Source: Bacteroidota bacterium
Lineage (GTDB): Bacteria; Bacteroidota; Bacteroidia; NS11-12g; UBA955
Length of the DNA stretch: 64,000 nucleotides
NCBI GenBank assembly: GCA_030834125.1
Contig: JAURFW010000004.1
Span: 54,602 to 118,601, forward strand
Reading direction: 5' to 3'
The translations under genes were made by a program, and so were the position numbers. Every line of letters begins with the position of its first letter. The stretch's first letter is position 1. The notes beneath the pieces are model-generated. The model was not told the origin of the DNA. It worked only from the letters and a program-made list of their open reading frames with translations, and did no database searches. This document shows, piece after piece, positions 29,827-37,091 of the stretch.

Positions 29827-29855
29827 AAAAGGCTTTCCCTTGGGAAAGCCTTTTT
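29826..29855. terminator. Bidirectional terminator between xerC and rpsU
   Basis: AAAAAGGCTTTCC and GGAAAGCCTTTTT form a 13-bp stem with a CTTG loop, with T runs on both strands. It separates the convergent xerC and rpsU genes. Confidence 0.9.
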
Positions 29856-29876
29856 ATATATGTTAACGGGGCAATA

Positions 29877-30074
29877 CTAACCCTGCATTTCTTGTGTTTG
29901 CATTTTTTGCTTGTATACAGCACGCATTTTCTGCATTCTACGAGTGATACAAGGCTTTTCAAATGCTTGACGTGAGCGCATTTCTTTGACTACTCCAGTC
30001 TTCTCAAACTTCTTCTTGAATTTCTTCAAGGCTTTTTCAAGAGAGTCGTTTTCTTTAACGTTTGTTATTAACAT
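29877..30074 (-). CDS. rpsU: 30S ribosomal protein S21
   Basis: The 65-residue basic protein begins MLITNVKENDSLEKALKKFK and contains KKFEKTGVVKEMRSRQAFEKP, typical of S21, which in Bacteroidota lies near the anti-Shine-Dalgarno region of 16S rRNA. The C-terminus is Gln/Met-rich. It is monocistronic, with a -7 box TATATTTG 27 bp upstream. Confidence 0.95.
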   Translation of the reverse strand: MLITNVKENDSLEKALKKFKKKFEKTGVVKEMRSRQAFEKPCITRRMQKMRAVYKQKMQTQEMQG

Positions 30075-30101
30075 GTTGTGGTTTTTTCAATTTATGGGTT
30101 G

Positions 30102-30109
30102 CAAATATA
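30102..30109 (-). promoter_or_regulatory. -7 promoter box of rpsU
   Basis: Minus-strand TATATTTG matches TAnnTTTG and is followed by a 27-base A-rich leader before the rpsU ATG. A -33 TTG at the normal distance is not seen. Confidence 0.5.
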
Positions 30110-30134
30110 CAAAACTGTTTTGATAATTTCTTAT

Positions 30135-31277
30135 TTAGTCTTTTAAAATTGCTCTAGAAATAACAAGTTTTTGTATTTCACTTGTTCCCTCTCCTATAGT
30201 GCAAAGCTTACAATCGCGATAAAACTTCTCTACTGGGAAATCTTTAGTGTAGCCATATCCTCCAAAAATCTGCAAAGCTTCATTGGCGCAGAAAACGCTA
30301 GTCTCGCTTGCGTAATACTTAGCCATAGCACTTACTTTGTTTACATTTTGACCGTTGTTTTTAAGGTCACAACTTTCTTGAATTAATAGTTCGGAGGCCT
30401 CAATTTTTGTGGCCATATCTGCAAGTTTGAAAGCAATTGCTTGGAAATTTGAAATTGGTTGTCCAAATTGCTCACGCTCTTTTGAGTATTTTAATGCGGT
30501 TTGGTAAGCACCTTTTGCAATTCCTAAACTAAGCGCTGCAATTGAGATTCTTCCGCCGTCTAATACTTTCATGGCTTGAATAAAACCATCTCCAACATTT
30601 CCTAATACATTCTCTTCGGGAATTCTGCAATCTTCAAAAATCATTTCAGCAGTTTCTGAAGCTCGCATACCTAGTTTATTCTCTTTCTTGCCACCTTTAA
30701 AACCTGGAGTTCTTCGTTCTACCACAAATGCTGTAATTCCATGTGAATCCAATAATTCACCGGTTCGTGCCAAAACCACTGCAATATCTCCAGTAATTCC
30801 ATGAGTTATCCAATTTTTTGCACCGTTTAATACCCACTCATTACCTTCCTTTTTAGCTACACATTTCATTCGTAAAGCATCTGAACCAGTATTGGCTTCG
30901 GTTAGTCCCCAAGCTCCAATCCATTCTCCAGTTGCTAATTTAGGCAGCCATTTTTTCTTTTGTTCTTCATTTCCAAATTGAAGAATATGTCCTGTGCACA
31001 AACTATTATGCGCTGCCATACTCAATCCTATACTGCCGCAAACTTTTGCTAATTCTTCAATTCCTGCCGCATATTCGTAATATCCGAAACCAGCACCATC
31101 GTATTCTTCAGGAACAAGCATACCTAATAGACCTAACTCTCCCATCTCCTTAAAAATATCAATAGGAAAGGTTTGCGCCTCATCCCATTCCATCATATTG
31201 GGTCTAATTCTTCTTTCCGCAAAATCTCTCACTGTTTGACGGATCATTGATACATTTTCTGATTCCTGAAAATTCAT
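30135..31277 (-). CDS. Acyl-CoA dehydrogenase
   Basis: This FAD enzyme introduces the alpha-beta double bond into acyl-CoA. From ATG 31277 (MNFQESENV) it has 380 residues with the three-domain ACAD fold: LAKVCGSIGLSMAAHNSL, WGLTEANTGSDALRM, RGMRA-like KLGMRASETAEMIFEDC, and the catalytic-Glu/FAD motif IGEGTSEIQKLVISR at the end. The earlier in-frame ATG at 31292 lies inside the -7 box and is not the start. Chain-length preference cannot be read; a short-chain type is likely from the C-terminal Glu position. Confidence 0.92.
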   Translation of the reverse strand: MNFQESENVSMIRQTVRDFAERRIRPNMMEWDEAQTFPIDIFKEMGELGLLGMLVPEEYDGAGFGYYEYAAGIEELAKVCGSIGLSMAAHNSLCTGHILQFGNEEQKKKWLPKLATGEWIGAWGLTEANTGSDALRMKCVAKKEGNEWVLNGAKNWITHGITGDIAVVLARTGELLDSHGITAFVVERRTPGFKGGKKENKLGMRASETAEMIFEDCRIPEENVLGNVGDGFIQAMKVLDGGRISIAALSLGIAKGAYQTALKYSKEREQFGQPISNFQAIAFKLADMATKIEASELLIQESCDLKNNGQNVNKVSAMAKYYASETSVFCANEALQIFGGYGYTKDFPVEKFYRDCKLCTIGEGTSEIQKLVISRAILKD

Positions 31278-31281
31278 TTCA

Positions 31282-31289
31282 CAAAAATA
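31282..31289 (-). promoter_or_regulatory. -7 promoter box of the acyl-CoA dehydrogenase
   Basis: Minus-strand TATTTTTG followed by four bases (TGAA) and the ATG. This is one of the clearest cases of the box-plus-4-bp start arrangement, predicting a leaderless transcript. Confidence 0.55.
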
Positions 31290-31322
31290 CACCCAATAAA
31301 ATAAGTTATTGTCAAATTCTAG

Positions 31323-32030
31323 TTATTTTGGTAAATCATCAAATTCTAAATATAAAGAAAGAATTTTTCGTAGTGAAGGACTCAAAGTTTGCATTTTATC
31401 AAGGTCAATTAACGTGAGTTTTTTATGAAACTTTTTATACGATAATAATCTTTTGGTTAAATCTTTACCTATATATGGATGACGATATAATTCTCTAATA
31501 TTTGATTCAGAAATTGGTATTTTAATCACTTTTGAATTGTCTACTATCCAGTTCGTATTTTCATTATTGATTATTCCAGAGTCAAAGTAATTAATCTCCA
31601 GAAGTTGAAACTTCGAAACAAAACCACCAAGACGTTCTCTATATCTTAGAATTCTCATAGCTGTAGCTGGTCCTATTCCCTTTACACAAGTTAGTTGCAC
31701 GCTGTCGCATGAATTTAAAGAAATATTTAGAGTTTCTTGGAAGGCTTTACCTTGAAAATTTGAGTTATTAATTGGGTTGAATTCTAGGATTAACGTATCA
31801 ATACTTGTAAGTTGAGTTTTTTTTATTTTGTAAGGGAGAAAGGGAAGGTGTATTTCAGGATGAATCAAGGGAATACCATGAATGGCAGGGTTTTTTAAGA
31901 TCTTCTTTTCAATGAAGGTTTTGCTTTTATTGTAAAAATATTGGGCTAACAAGAGTAAGAATGCAACAATTAAAAAGTGATAAGTTGCAATAAATTGAGG
32001 TTTCCTGAATTGCTTAAAAAGGGGGTTCAC
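31323..32030 (-). CDS. Helix-hairpin-helix (ComEA-like) protein
   Basis: The 235-residue protein starts with GTG, has one N-terminal transmembrane helix (about 15-33) and two or more helix-hairpin-helix units (CVKGIGPATAMRILRYRERL around residues 115-135; RHPYIGKDLTKRLLSYKKFH around 185-205). It resembles ComEA-type DNA-binding proteins of the competence pathway but is longer. It begins 9 bp after the alpha-oxoamine synthase gene. comEC is present about 5 kb away, so a role in DNA uptake is plausible but not proven. Confidence 0.78.
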   Translation of the reverse strand: MNPLFKQFRKPQFIATYHFLIVAFLLLLAQYFYNKSKTFIEKKILKNPAIHGIPLIHPEIHLPFLPYKIKKTQLTSIDTLILEFNPINNSNFQGKAFQETLNISLNSCDSVQLTCVKGIGPATAMRILRYRERLGGFVSKFQLLEINYFDSGIINNENTNWIVDNSKVIKIPISESNIRELYRHPYIGKDLTKRLLSYKKFHKKLTLIDLDKMQTLSPSLRKILSLYLEFDDLPK

Positions 32031-32039
32031 CCCGTGAAG

Positions 32040-33287
32040 TTACTCAGTGCCTGCGAGAGACTCTTTGCGATATTCGCCAGAATCTAATTTGTGTTTAACA
32101 GATTTAAAGGCGTTTATTGTTTCTTCTACATCCGCTAGTGAATGGACAGCGGTAGGTATTAATCGCAACATAATTACACCTTTTGGAACTACAGGATAAA
32201 CTACGATACTGCAGAAAATATTGTAATTCTCTCTTAAGTCGTAGGTTAAATGGGTTGCTTCAGGTATCGTTCCATTAAGTAAAACAGGTGTAACAGGAGT
32301 AGTAGTGACACCAATGTTGAAACCTGCATCTTTTAAGCCTAATTGGAGCGCTTTTACAATCTTCCAAAGATTTTCTTTATGTTCTGGTTGAGTTCGAATC
32401 ATTTCTAATCGCTTGATTGCCCCAACTACCATTGGCATTGGAAGGCTCTTTGCGTAGATTTGAGAACGTAGATTATAACGCAAGAACTTAATTAGTTCAG
32501 GTGTAGAACCAATAAATGCACCAATGCCGGCCATTGATTTCGCAAATGTGCTGAAGTATATGTCTATTCCATCTTGGCAATTCTGTTCTTCACCTGTTCC
32601 AGCTCCTGTTTTTCCCATTGTTCCAAAACCATGAGCATCATCAACAAAAAGGCGGAAGTTGAAATCTCTTTTAAGATCAACAATTTCTTTAATTTTACCT
32701 TGTGATCCACTCATGCCAAATACTCCCTCTGTAATAACGAGAATGGCACCACCGGTTTCATTAGCGAGTTTTGAGGCTCTATTTAGTTGAACTTTCAAGC
32801 TGTCAATATCGTTATGTTTATATACATATCTTTTTCCAATATGTAGTCGTAATCCATCAATAATACATGCATGAGATTCAGCATCATAAACAATTACATC
32901 ATGTCTATCAACAAGAGCATCTATTGCACTCAATACTCCTTGATATCCATAATTTAACAGTATAACCTCTGGTTTTTCTATAAAATTGGCTAAATCATTT
33001 TCAAGTTGTTCGTGGTAATCAGAGTTTCCGCTCATCATTCTTGCTCCCATCGGGTAAGCCATTCCAAATTCTTTAGCGGCGTCTGCATCCGCTTTCATTA
33101 CTTCGGGATGATTTGCTAATCCTAAATAATTATTTAAACTCCAATTTAACTTAGTTGATCCTCTAAATTTCATTCGAGGTCCAATAGGACCCTCAAGTTT
33201 CGGAAAAGTGTAGTAACCATGGGCATCATCTGCATGTATTCCCAATGGTCCCATTCTGGTTTTAAGTTTTTCAAATAAATCCGCCAT
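32040..33287 (-). CDS. Alpha-oxoamine synthase family PLP enzyme
   Basis: This ~415-residue fold-type I PLP enzyme belongs to the KBL / AONS / serine palmitoyltransferase group. It has NWSLNNYLGLANHPEV, GARMMSGNSDYHEQLE, the PLP-stacking region DAESHACIIDGLRL, VDDAHGFGTMG and the Schiff-base Lys in YFSTFAKSMAGIGAFI. The reaction would be decarboxylative condensation of an amino acid with an acyl-CoA; glycine C-acetyltransferase and sphingolipid-type activity are both possible. The N-terminal extension (GPLGIHADDAHGYYTFPKLEG) marks a Bacteroidota-specific subgroup. The ATG at 33287 is used; the longer reading starts from TTG. Confidence 0.85.
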   Translation of the reverse strand: MADLFEKLKTRMGPLGIHADDAHGYYTFPKLEGPIGPRMKFRGSTKLNWSLNNYLGLANHPEVMKADADAAKEFGMAYPMGARMMSGNSDYHEQLENDLANFIEKPEVILLNYGYQGVLSAIDALVDRHDVIVYDAESHACIIDGLRLHIGKRYVYKHNDIDSLKVQLNRASKLANETGGAILVITEGVFGMSGSQGKIKEIVDLKRDFNFRLFVDDAHGFGTMGKTGAGTGEEQNCQDGIDIYFSTFAKSMAGIGAFIGSTPELIKFLRYNLRSQIYAKSLPMPMVVGAIKRLEMIRTQPEHKENLWKIVKALQLGLKDAGFNIGVTTTPVTPVLLNGTIPEATHLTYDLRENYNIFCSIVVYPVVPKGVIMLRLIPTAVHSLADVEETINAFKSVKHKLDSGEYRKESLAGTE

Positions 33288-33306
33288 CAATACCAAGATT
33301 TAAGTA

Positions 33307-33314
33307 CAAAAGTA
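33307..33314 (-). promoter_or_regulatory. -7 promoter box of the alpha-oxoamine synthase operon
   Basis: Minus-strand TACTTTTG matches TAnnTTTG; the ATG follows after a 19-base leader. No -33 TTG is seen at the standard spacing. Confidence 0.45.
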
Positions 33315-33340
33315 TTTCTTTTTTTGGGTCTTTCTTAACA

Positions 33341-34054
33341 TTAAAACAACAAACAAAATACGCTAGGGTTTTTACCAATTTGAATTGGTATTTTTTCCCA
33401 TTGAGCAATGGTTTTGGTAGTAATTGTTTCGTTTTCAGTATGTAGCGCTATTGATAATGATAGTTTACATTGAGGCGGAAGTAAGGAAATTAATGAATTT
33501 AACATTCTGTCACTACGATAGGGGACTTCGATAAATACATGTGTATATCGGTTGTATGGTGGTTGTCCCCATGATTTTACTAGTTTTGAAAAAGCCGGTT
33601 CTTTAACCGGGAGATAACCATGAAAAATGTAATTTTGACCATTTAATCCACTTGCTTCTATGGCCATGGCAATACTGTTTGGTCCGATAAGTGGTTCAAT
33701 AATCCGTTTTTGTTTGTGTGCCCATTTAACGGTTTCATTACCCGGGTCGGCTACGCATGGAATTCCTGCTTCTGAACAAAGTCCAATTACATTTTCATTT
33801 TGAATTTCTGATAGAAATTCATGAAGATCTCGAATATCAGAACGAATGCCATGTTCGAAAATATCTAATTCATCAATATTTATTCCTAATTTCAGAGAGC
33901 TAATAAATCGTCGTAATGTTCGAGGGTTTTCTGCAACCCAAAACTTTATAGATTTTAATTTCTCCAAATGGTAATCGGTGATATATTGATTATTGCTGAA
34001 TTCTCCTATTGGTAATGGAAATAAAACAAGATAGTTATCTGTACTGTTGGTCAT
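33341..34054 (-). CDS. RsmI-like SAM-dependent methyltransferase (tetrapyrrole-methylase fold)
   Basis: The 237-residue protein has the tetrapyrrole-methylase fold of RsmI: LFPLPIGE at the start, WVAENPRTLRRFI, IGLCSEAGIPCVADPGN (the GxPxxxDPG motif) and IEPLIGPNSIAMAIEASG. RsmI 2'-O-methylates C1402 of 16S rRNA. The protein is shorter than canonical RsmI (~280) and lacks the C-terminal extension; in Bacteroidota it is usually a second paralogue beside true RsmI. The substrate is therefore uncertain. Divergent from the DUF6787-like gene. Confidence 0.8.
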   Translation of the reverse strand: MTNSTDNYLVLFPLPIGEFSNNQYITDYHLEKLKSIKFWVAENPRTLRRFISSLKLGINIDELDIFEHGIRSDIRDLHEFLSEIQNENVIGLCSEAGIPCVADPGNETVKWAHKQKRIIEPLIGPNSIAMAIEASGLNGQNYIFHGYLPVKEPAFSKLVKSWGQPPYNRYTHVFIEVPYRSDRMLNSLISLLPPQCKLSLSIALHTENETITTKTIAQWEKIPIQIGKNPSVFCLLF

Positions 34055-34121
34055 TGATGCAAAACTCGGGAATAATTGTCATTTGTTCGACAGAATACCT
34101 CTCAGACATCGATAATAGGAC

Positions 34122-34129
34122 TAACTTTG
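34122..34129 (+). promoter_or_regulatory. -7 promoter box of the DUF6787-mrp operon
   Basis: TAACTTTG, four bases (TGAC), then the GTG start codon at 34134. The opposite strand has a weaker box (GAGTTTTG, complement of 34060-34067) five bases before the RsmI-like ATG, so the 79-bp gap holds two divergent promoters. Confidence 0.5.
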
Positions 34130-34133
34130 TGAC

Positions 34134-34424
34134 GTGAATTTCATCCGAAATCTTCAAAAAAGGTGGAATGTGTCTTCCCCACTGCAAGTAATACAAATAT
34201 TATTGGTGTTTGCAATTACGGGTACAACGGTTGTATATCTTAAGCGTTTTATTAAACCAATGTTTATTGAGCATTGGTGGTTTGATTTGGCTTATTACAT
34301 ATTAATATTACCTTTTTATAACTTATTACTTTTAGTATATGGGTTTGTTTTCGGACAAGGAAGGTATTTTTTGAATTTCGAAAAGAGATTTTTTTCAAGG
34401 TTATTTGGTAAAAATCCTAAATAA
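34134..34424 (+). CDS. Small DUF6787-like membrane protein
   Basis: The 96-residue protein has two transmembrane helices (about 19-37 and 49-70) and a conserved FGQGRYFLNFEKRFFSRLFG tail, which fits the DUF6787 family of Bacteroidota. The start is GTG at 34134, placed exactly four bases after a -7 box, the same spacing as several ATG-started neighbours. Its stop overlaps the mrp ATG by one base, so it is translationally coupled to an Fe-S carrier gene. Function unknown. Confidence 0.72.
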   Translation: MNFIRNLQKRWNVSSPLQVIQILLVFAITGTTVVYLKRFIKPMFIEHWWFDLAYYILILPFYNLLLLVYGFVFGQGRYFLNFEKRFFSRLFGKNPK

Positions 34425-35473
34425 TGGCAACAAAAGAGCAGATATTAGAAGCGCTGAGTAATGTCGATGATCCTGATTTAAAGAAGGATATCGTAACTCT
34501 AGGAATGGTCGAGAAGTTAGAAATTGATGGTGATAATATTTCGTTTGATTTAGTTTTAACTACGCCAGCTTGTCCAATGAAAGATATTTTGCATAATGCA
34601 TGTCAGACAGCTATTGCTCATTTAGTAGATACTAAATTAAGGGTAAATATAAATGTTACGCATAGGGTTACATCGGATTCTTTATCAGAAAATGCACTGC
34701 CGAATATTAAAAATATCATTGCCGTTGCAAGTGGTAAAGGAGGCGTTGGGAAATCAACAGTTGCAGCAACATTAGCAATGTCTTTATCGCACTCCGGAGC
34801 AAAGGTTGGATTAATGGACGCCGATATTTACGGTCCGTCCATTCCTACACTTTTTAATGTGCAAGGTCCATTGGAAATGAGAGAAATTAATGGGAAGTCA
34901 AAGATGATGCCCATTGAATCAAACGGACTTAAATTATTGAGCATAGGATTTTTGACAGCTCCAGGACAGGCGGTTGTTTGGCGTGGACCAATGATTTCTA
35001 GTGCTTTTAAACAATTTATTAATGATGCTGAATGGGGTGAATTAGATTATCTAATTATTGACCTACCGCCAGGTACGGGCGATGTTCAAATATCATTAGC
35101 TCAATTAGCACCTTTAACAGGGGTAGTTGTGGTAACCACTCCGCAAGAAATGGCATTAACTGATGCTCGTCGTGCGATCGATATGTTTAAACTCGATGCA
35201 ATTGCAAAGCCATTAATTGGAGTGGTTGAAAACATGTCTTATTTCCAGCCGGATGATGCTCCAGATAAAAAATATTACATATTTGGAAGAGATGGAGGGA
35301 AAGTATTGGCTGATACATTTGACCTAAATTTTTTAGGGGAGTTACCTCTGAGAGAAGGTATTTGTTTTAATGCTGACTCTGGTCAATGGGCCATGGATTC
35401 GGAATTGATGACTCCATACCATAAGATGGCTGGGGCAATTGCTCAACAAGTTAGCATATTGAACCGTAAGTAA
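34424..35473 (+). CDS. mrp: Mrp/NBP35-family P-loop ATPase, Fe-S carrier
   Basis: The 349-residue protein has an N-terminal MIP18/DUF59 domain (about 1-78, with DPDLKKDIVTLGMV and TTPACPMKD) and a ParA-type ATPase (about 95-345) with the deviant Walker A GKGGVGKST (about 104-112), DADIYGPSIPT and LIIDLPPGTGDVQISLAQ. Mrp proteins deliver 4Fe-4S clusters. The CxxC pair found near the C-terminus of many homologues is replaced here (NMSYFQPDDAPDKKYY), as I recall from other Bacteroidota. It is followed 25 bp on by a NifU-type scaffold, which supports the Fe-S role. Confidence 0.93.
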   Translation: MATKEQILEALSNVDDPDLKKDIVTLGMVEKLEIDGDNISFDLVLTTPACPMKDILHNACQTAIAHLVDTKLRVNINVTHRVTSDSLSENALPNIKNIIAVASGKGGVGKSTVAATLAMSLSHSGAKVGLMDADIYGPSIPTLFNVQGPLEMREINGKSKMMPIESNGLKLLSIGFLTAPGQAVVWRGPMISSAFKQFINDAEWGELDYLIIDLPPGTGDVQISLAQLAPLTGVVVVTTPQEMALTDARRAIDMFKLDAIAKPLIGVVENMSYFQPDDAPDKKYYIFGRDGGKVLADTFDLNFLGELPLREGICFNADSGQWAMDSELMTPYHKMAGAIAQQVSILNRK

Positions 35474-35486
35474 TTAAATTTAATTC

Positions 35487-35494
35487 TATCTTTG
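35487..35494 (+). promoter_or_regulatory. -7 promoter box of the nifU-like gene
   Basis: TATCTTTG followed by CATT and the ATG at 35499. It lies in the 25-bp gap after mrp, so the gene may have both readthrough and its own leaderless transcript. Confidence 0.5.
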
Positions 35495-35498
35495 CATT

Positions 35499-35732
35499 AT
35501 GGAGATTAATAACGAAATAGAAAAGGTGCTTGACACTATACGGCCATATCTTCATCAAGATGGGGGAGACGTTGAATTGGTGGAGGTACACGATAATATG
35601 GATGTTTTACTCCGTTTAACGGGTAATTGCAGTTCTTGTTCCATGAGCGACATGACCATGACTGCGGGTATTGAAGAAACCCTTAGGAAATCATTTCCTA
35701 ATTTAGGAAAAATTACTGCTGTAAAGGATTAA
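35499..35732 (+). CDS. NifU C-terminal-domain Fe-S scaffold protein
   Basis: The 77-residue protein is a free-standing NifU C-terminal (Nfu) domain with PYLHQDGGDVELVEV and the cluster-binding CSSC in TGNCSSCSMSDMT. It assembles or hands on Fe-S clusters. It lies directly after mrp and ends where the convergent tdk begins (overlap of the stop regions by a few bases). Confidence 0.93.
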   Translation: MEINNEIEKVLDTIRPYLHQDGGDVELVEVHDNMDVLLRLTGNCSSCSMSDMTMTAGIEETLRKSFPNLGKITAVKD

Positions 35733-36283
35733 TTTGCTTTTGCATTCATTCCTGCTTCCCAGTGTTCTTTGCATCTGGCCTGATACACATCAGAGTGTCC
35801 TACAAGTACTAAATCTTCAGTTTTTATCGTTCTAAAAGTATGGGTAGCCTCTTTGCTGCAAATATGGCACTTCGCTAATAATTGCATGTGCTTGTTGGAT
35901 AATTTTTTAAGTGCCCGCATTGGTCCGAAATCCTGATTTAAATAATCTTTATCTAAACCCGCTGCAATAACACGAATCCCATTAGACATTAATTCACCAA
36001 TTATTTCAATAATAAAAGGTCCAAAAAACTGCACCTCGTCTAAATATACTTCCCGAGTATGGGGTGTTATTAATGGGTAGATCTCTTCAGCCTTAAATAA
36101 TCGATGTCCGATTACTTGTAGCCCACTGTGAGAATGTACGGCATTATCAGAATATCTGTTATCTATAACGGGTTTTACAACCAAACGCTCGTTGATATCT
36201 ATTTCGCTTTCATTGTAAAGTCCAATTAATCGGGTAGTTTTCCCCGAAAACATACACCCATATATAAGTGTAAAATCTCTCAT
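35729..36283 (-). CDS. tdk: Thymidine kinase
   Basis: The type II thymidine kinase (184 residues from ATG 36283) has the P loop GCMFSGKTTRLI (about 8-19), DEVQFF (about 92-97), the lasso region and a zinc site formed by CHIC (about 142-145) and a later Cys in YQARCKEHW. It salvages thymidine to dTMP. The preceding in-frame TTG would add only one residue. A -7 box lies eight bases upstream, with GAGG between box and start. Its 3' end overlaps the end of the nifU-like gene by four bases. Confidence 0.94.
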   Translation of the reverse strand: MRDFTLIYGCMFSGKTTRLIGLYNESEIDINERLVVKPVIDNRYSDNAVHSHSGLQVIGHRLFKAEEIYPLITPHTREVYLDEVQFFGPFIIEIIGELMSNGIRVIAAGLDKDYLNQDFGPMRALKKLSNKHMQLLAKCHICSKEATHTFRTIKTEDLVLVGHSDVYQARCKEHWEAGMNAKAN

Positions 36284-36291
36284 CAATCCTC

Positions 36292-36299
36292 CAAAAATA
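36292..36299 (-). promoter_or_regulatory. -7 promoter box of tdk
   Basis: Minus-strand TATTTTTG followed by GAGGATTG and the ATG. The eight-base leader contains a GAGG that could act as a weak ribosome-binding site. Confidence 0.5.
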
Positions 36300-36335
36300 C
36301 ATAGTAATTTTCCGAAATAAAATACAATAAATAAG

Positions 36336-37055
36336 ATGAATCCAAGTTTAACTCAAATTCTAGATAGAATTTCTGTACTTCACGAGGAACTGTCAACAGC
36401 AAGTGGGGGTAGGAAAAAAGAGATTCTCGGAAAAATAAAATTGATGTCGGCACAAATGTATTTAGAGGCAGATATGGAAATCATTGCGAGTATCGAAGAA
36501 AGTGAGCAAAATCAAAACAAAACTATCGAACATTATGAAAATAATGAACACAATATCACTTCTGATCCAATTGTCAGTGATGATTTTCATGATGAACCTA
36601 GGGATTCACATTTAAATGATTTTGAAGATTTGCAAAAATCACAATTTGTACCCGATGAATCTAAAGAGTTGGAGCAACCCCAACAGAGATTATTTGAAAT
36701 TGAAGAGGAAGAAGAACAGGAAGAAATTGATGAGGATGAAACTGCCGAAATTGCGGAAGATGAGCCAGATGAGGACGATTATGTGTCTGGAATTAGAAAG
36801 GATTTTAGTTCAGATGTTAAACAACGTGCAAATGATGTTATGGGCATGTTCTCTTTAACAAGAAGGTATGAATTCGTCAATTTTCTTTTTGGGGGCGAGT
36901 TGGAGAAATTTAGTCAGTTTCTATGTGAGATGATAACTGCCCAAAGTACGGAAGATAGGGATACCGTTTATCATCGTTGGCATTCGGAATATGACTGGAG
37001 AAGAAAAGACGAAGCAGCGAGTGATTTACTTAGAAATATAAGAAAAATGTTGTAA
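36336..37055 (+). CDS. Acidic-linker protein with conserved C-terminal domain, function unknown
   Basis: The 239-residue product has a helical N-terminus (about 1-55), a low-complexity strongly acidic linker (about 60-150, with runs of Glu/Asp such as EEEEEQEEIDEDE) and a compact C-terminal domain (about 155-239) with FSLTRRYEFVNFLFGGELEKF and WHSEYDWRRKDEAASDLL. I recognise the C-terminal pattern from uncharacterised Bacteroidota proteins. It has no signal peptide or membrane helix. It is divergent from tdk and 36 bp upstream of comEC. No function can be assigned. Confidence 0.75.
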   Translation: MNPSLTQILDRISVLHEELSTASGGRKKEILGKIKLMSAQMYLEADMEIIASIEESEQNQNKTIEHYENNEHNITSDPIVSDDFHDEPRDSHLNDFEDLQKSQFVPDESKELEQPQQRLFEIEEEEEQEEIDEDETAEIAEDEPDEDDYVSGIRKDFSSDVKQRANDVMGMFSLTRRYEFVNFLFGGELEKFSQFLCEMITAQSTEDRDTVYHRWHSEYDWRRKDEAASDLLRNIRKML

Positions 37056-37067
37056 ACCCCTGTTTTT

Positions 37068-37087
37068 CACGCTTGGCAAATAGCGTG
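37068..37087. other. Hairpin just upstream of comEC
   Basis: CACGCT (37068-37073) and AGCGTG (37082-37087) form a perfect 6-bp stem around an 8-base loop, four bases before the comEC ATG. The stem could occlude initiation; no T run follows, so it is not a standard terminator. Confidence 0.35.
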
Positions 37088-37091
37088 TTAA

